NCBI GenBank assembly: GCA_002403855.1 | Contig: DHIO01000019.1 | Location: forward strand, 35,050-86,880 | DNA: 51,831 bases | DNA from: Acidimicrobiia bacterium UBA4744 | GTDB taxonomy: Bacteria; Actinomycetota; Acidimicrobiia; Spongiisociales; UBA4744 | Direction of reading: 5' to 3' | Shown: positions 51,302-51,831 of the stretch, one piece after another | Layout of the letters: each line of letters opens with the position of its first letter | How positions within the stretch are numbered: the first letter of the stretch is position 1 | Notes under the pieces: generated by a model | Seen by the model: only the letters and a program-made list of their open reading frames with translations | Databases searched by the model: none | What the model was told of the DNA's origin: nothing | Made by a program: the position numbers and the translations under genes

Positions 51302-51831
51302 TTACTCACTCTGCTGTTTCTTCTTCTTGCGAGCCTCTAGGCGGGCAGCGTAGTCGCCGATCTCCTTCTGTTCAGCGCGCTCAACCGCCAGGGCGCCGGG
51401 AGAGACGTCGCGGGTGATCACCGACCCGGCCCCGGTGACCGCATCGTCGCCAACGGTGACGGGAGCGACCAGCATGGTGTCCGATCCGATGAAGGCCCGC
51501 TCGCCGATCGTGGTCGGGTGTTTGGAGACTCCGTCGTAGTTGCACGTGATCGAACCCGCTCCGACGTTCGCTCGAGCCCCGATATCGGCGTCGCCCATAT
51601 AGGCGAGGTGGGGTACCTTGGCGCCTTCGCCCAACCGGGTGTTCTTGGTCTCGACGAACGTACCCAGCTTCGAACGCGCTTCCAGCAACGTTCCGGGCCG
51701 CAGCGACGCGTACGGCCCGACTTCGGCACCGTCCCCGACGGTCGAGTCGCGCATCACCGAATACCACAGCCGACTACCCGCCCCGATGCGGGTGTTGAGG
51801 GCATAGACGTCGGGACCGAGCACCGTATCCT
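51302..51831 (-). CDS. glmU: Bifunctional UDP-GlcNAc pyrophosphorylase/glucosamine-1-phosphate acetyltransferase, C-terminal part
   Basis: Only the last about 176 residues are in the window; the frame runs off the end. They form the left-handed beta-helix acetyltransferase domain, with hexapeptide turns and the catalytic His region VPHLAYMGDADIG, then NVGAGSITCNYDGVSKH and IGSDTMLVAPVTVG. It acetylates glucosamine-1-phosphate; the missing N-terminal half would form UDP-GlcNAc. The tail is Lys-rich (ARKKKKQQ). Apparent GTG at 51823 is internal. Confidence 0.93.
   Translation of the reverse strand, partial: DTVLGPDVYALNTRIGAGSRLWYSVMRDSTVGDGAEVGPYASLRPGTLLEARSKLGTFVETKNTRLGEGAKVPHLAYMGDADIGARANVGAGSITCNYDGVSKHPTTIGERAFIGSDTMLVAPVTVGDDAVTGAGSVITRDVSPGALAVERAEQKEIGDYAARLEARKKKKQQSE

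Overview
The window is 51.8 kb of high-GC bacterial chromosome from an actinobacterium, most likely class Acidimicrobiia (inferred). The support is: a WhiB regulator; DUF3107 and DUF3048 proteins; lipoproteins with long Thr-rich linkers after the lipobox; a ferredoxin-dependent 2-oxoacid oxidoreductase (KorAB); many start/stop overlaps (ATGA, GTGA); and the gene order hom-thrC-rho-rpmE-prfA-prmC-tsaC-...-atp, which is conserved in Actinobacteria such as Mycobacterium. There is no rRNA, CRISPR array, insertion sequence or phage module. One tRNA gene, Arg(CCG), is present.

Layout. 1-4.5 kb: a cut-off secreted protein, then ACT protein, luciferase-like oxidoreductase, DUF3048 lipoprotein and amidase on the plus strand. 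4.6-7.5 kb: korAB. 7.5-8.6 kb: a lone AbiEi/DUF559 gene bounded by two copies of one palindromic element. 8.6-16.5 kb: AlkD, a thioredoxin-VKOR fusion, an ABC-F ATPase, and a minus-strand cluster of glycosylase, methyltransferase and PIG-L deacetylase, then an acetyltransferase and a divergent SRPBCC protein. 16.5-21.8 kb: a carbohydrate ABC importer with two binding proteins around one MalF/MalG pair and no ATPase. 22-29 kb: the complete F1Fo ATP synthase operon (atpZ-I-B-E-F-H-A-G-D-C). 29.1-39 kb: glyA, tsaC, prmC, prfA, DUF1385, rpmE, rho, thrC and hom, all on the minus strand. 39.2-42.3 kb: tRNA-Arg, Ku facing a LigD-type ligase, yqeY and a glycerophosphodiesterase. 42.4-42.9 kb: whiB and DUF3107. 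43-49.4 kb: a compact type VII secretion-like locus. 49.4-51.8 kb: yjbQ, a small membrane protein, prs and the C-terminal half of glmU.

The strongest candidate for an undescribed system is the 43-49.4 kb locus. Two WXG100-type proteins and a 1377-residue FHA-containing triple-ATPase EccC/EssC-like protein are transcribed away from a membrane-anchored LysM protein and a TcpC/VirB8-like protein, through an AT-rich divergent promoter region. No EccB, EccD, EccE or mycosin gene is present.

Regulatory DNA is also informative. Perfect CRP-type boxes (TGTGA-N6-TCACA) sit just upstream of the ATP synthase operon and across the predicted start of whiB transcription, which suggests one regulator links energy metabolism to the WhiB protein. 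Two families of palindromic repeats, two copies each, lie in gene borders; one shows a compensatory base-pair change between copies. A perfect 32-bp palindrome lies inside the first codons of the malF-like gene, and rho has a roughly 200-nt leader with a possible 21-codon leader peptide.
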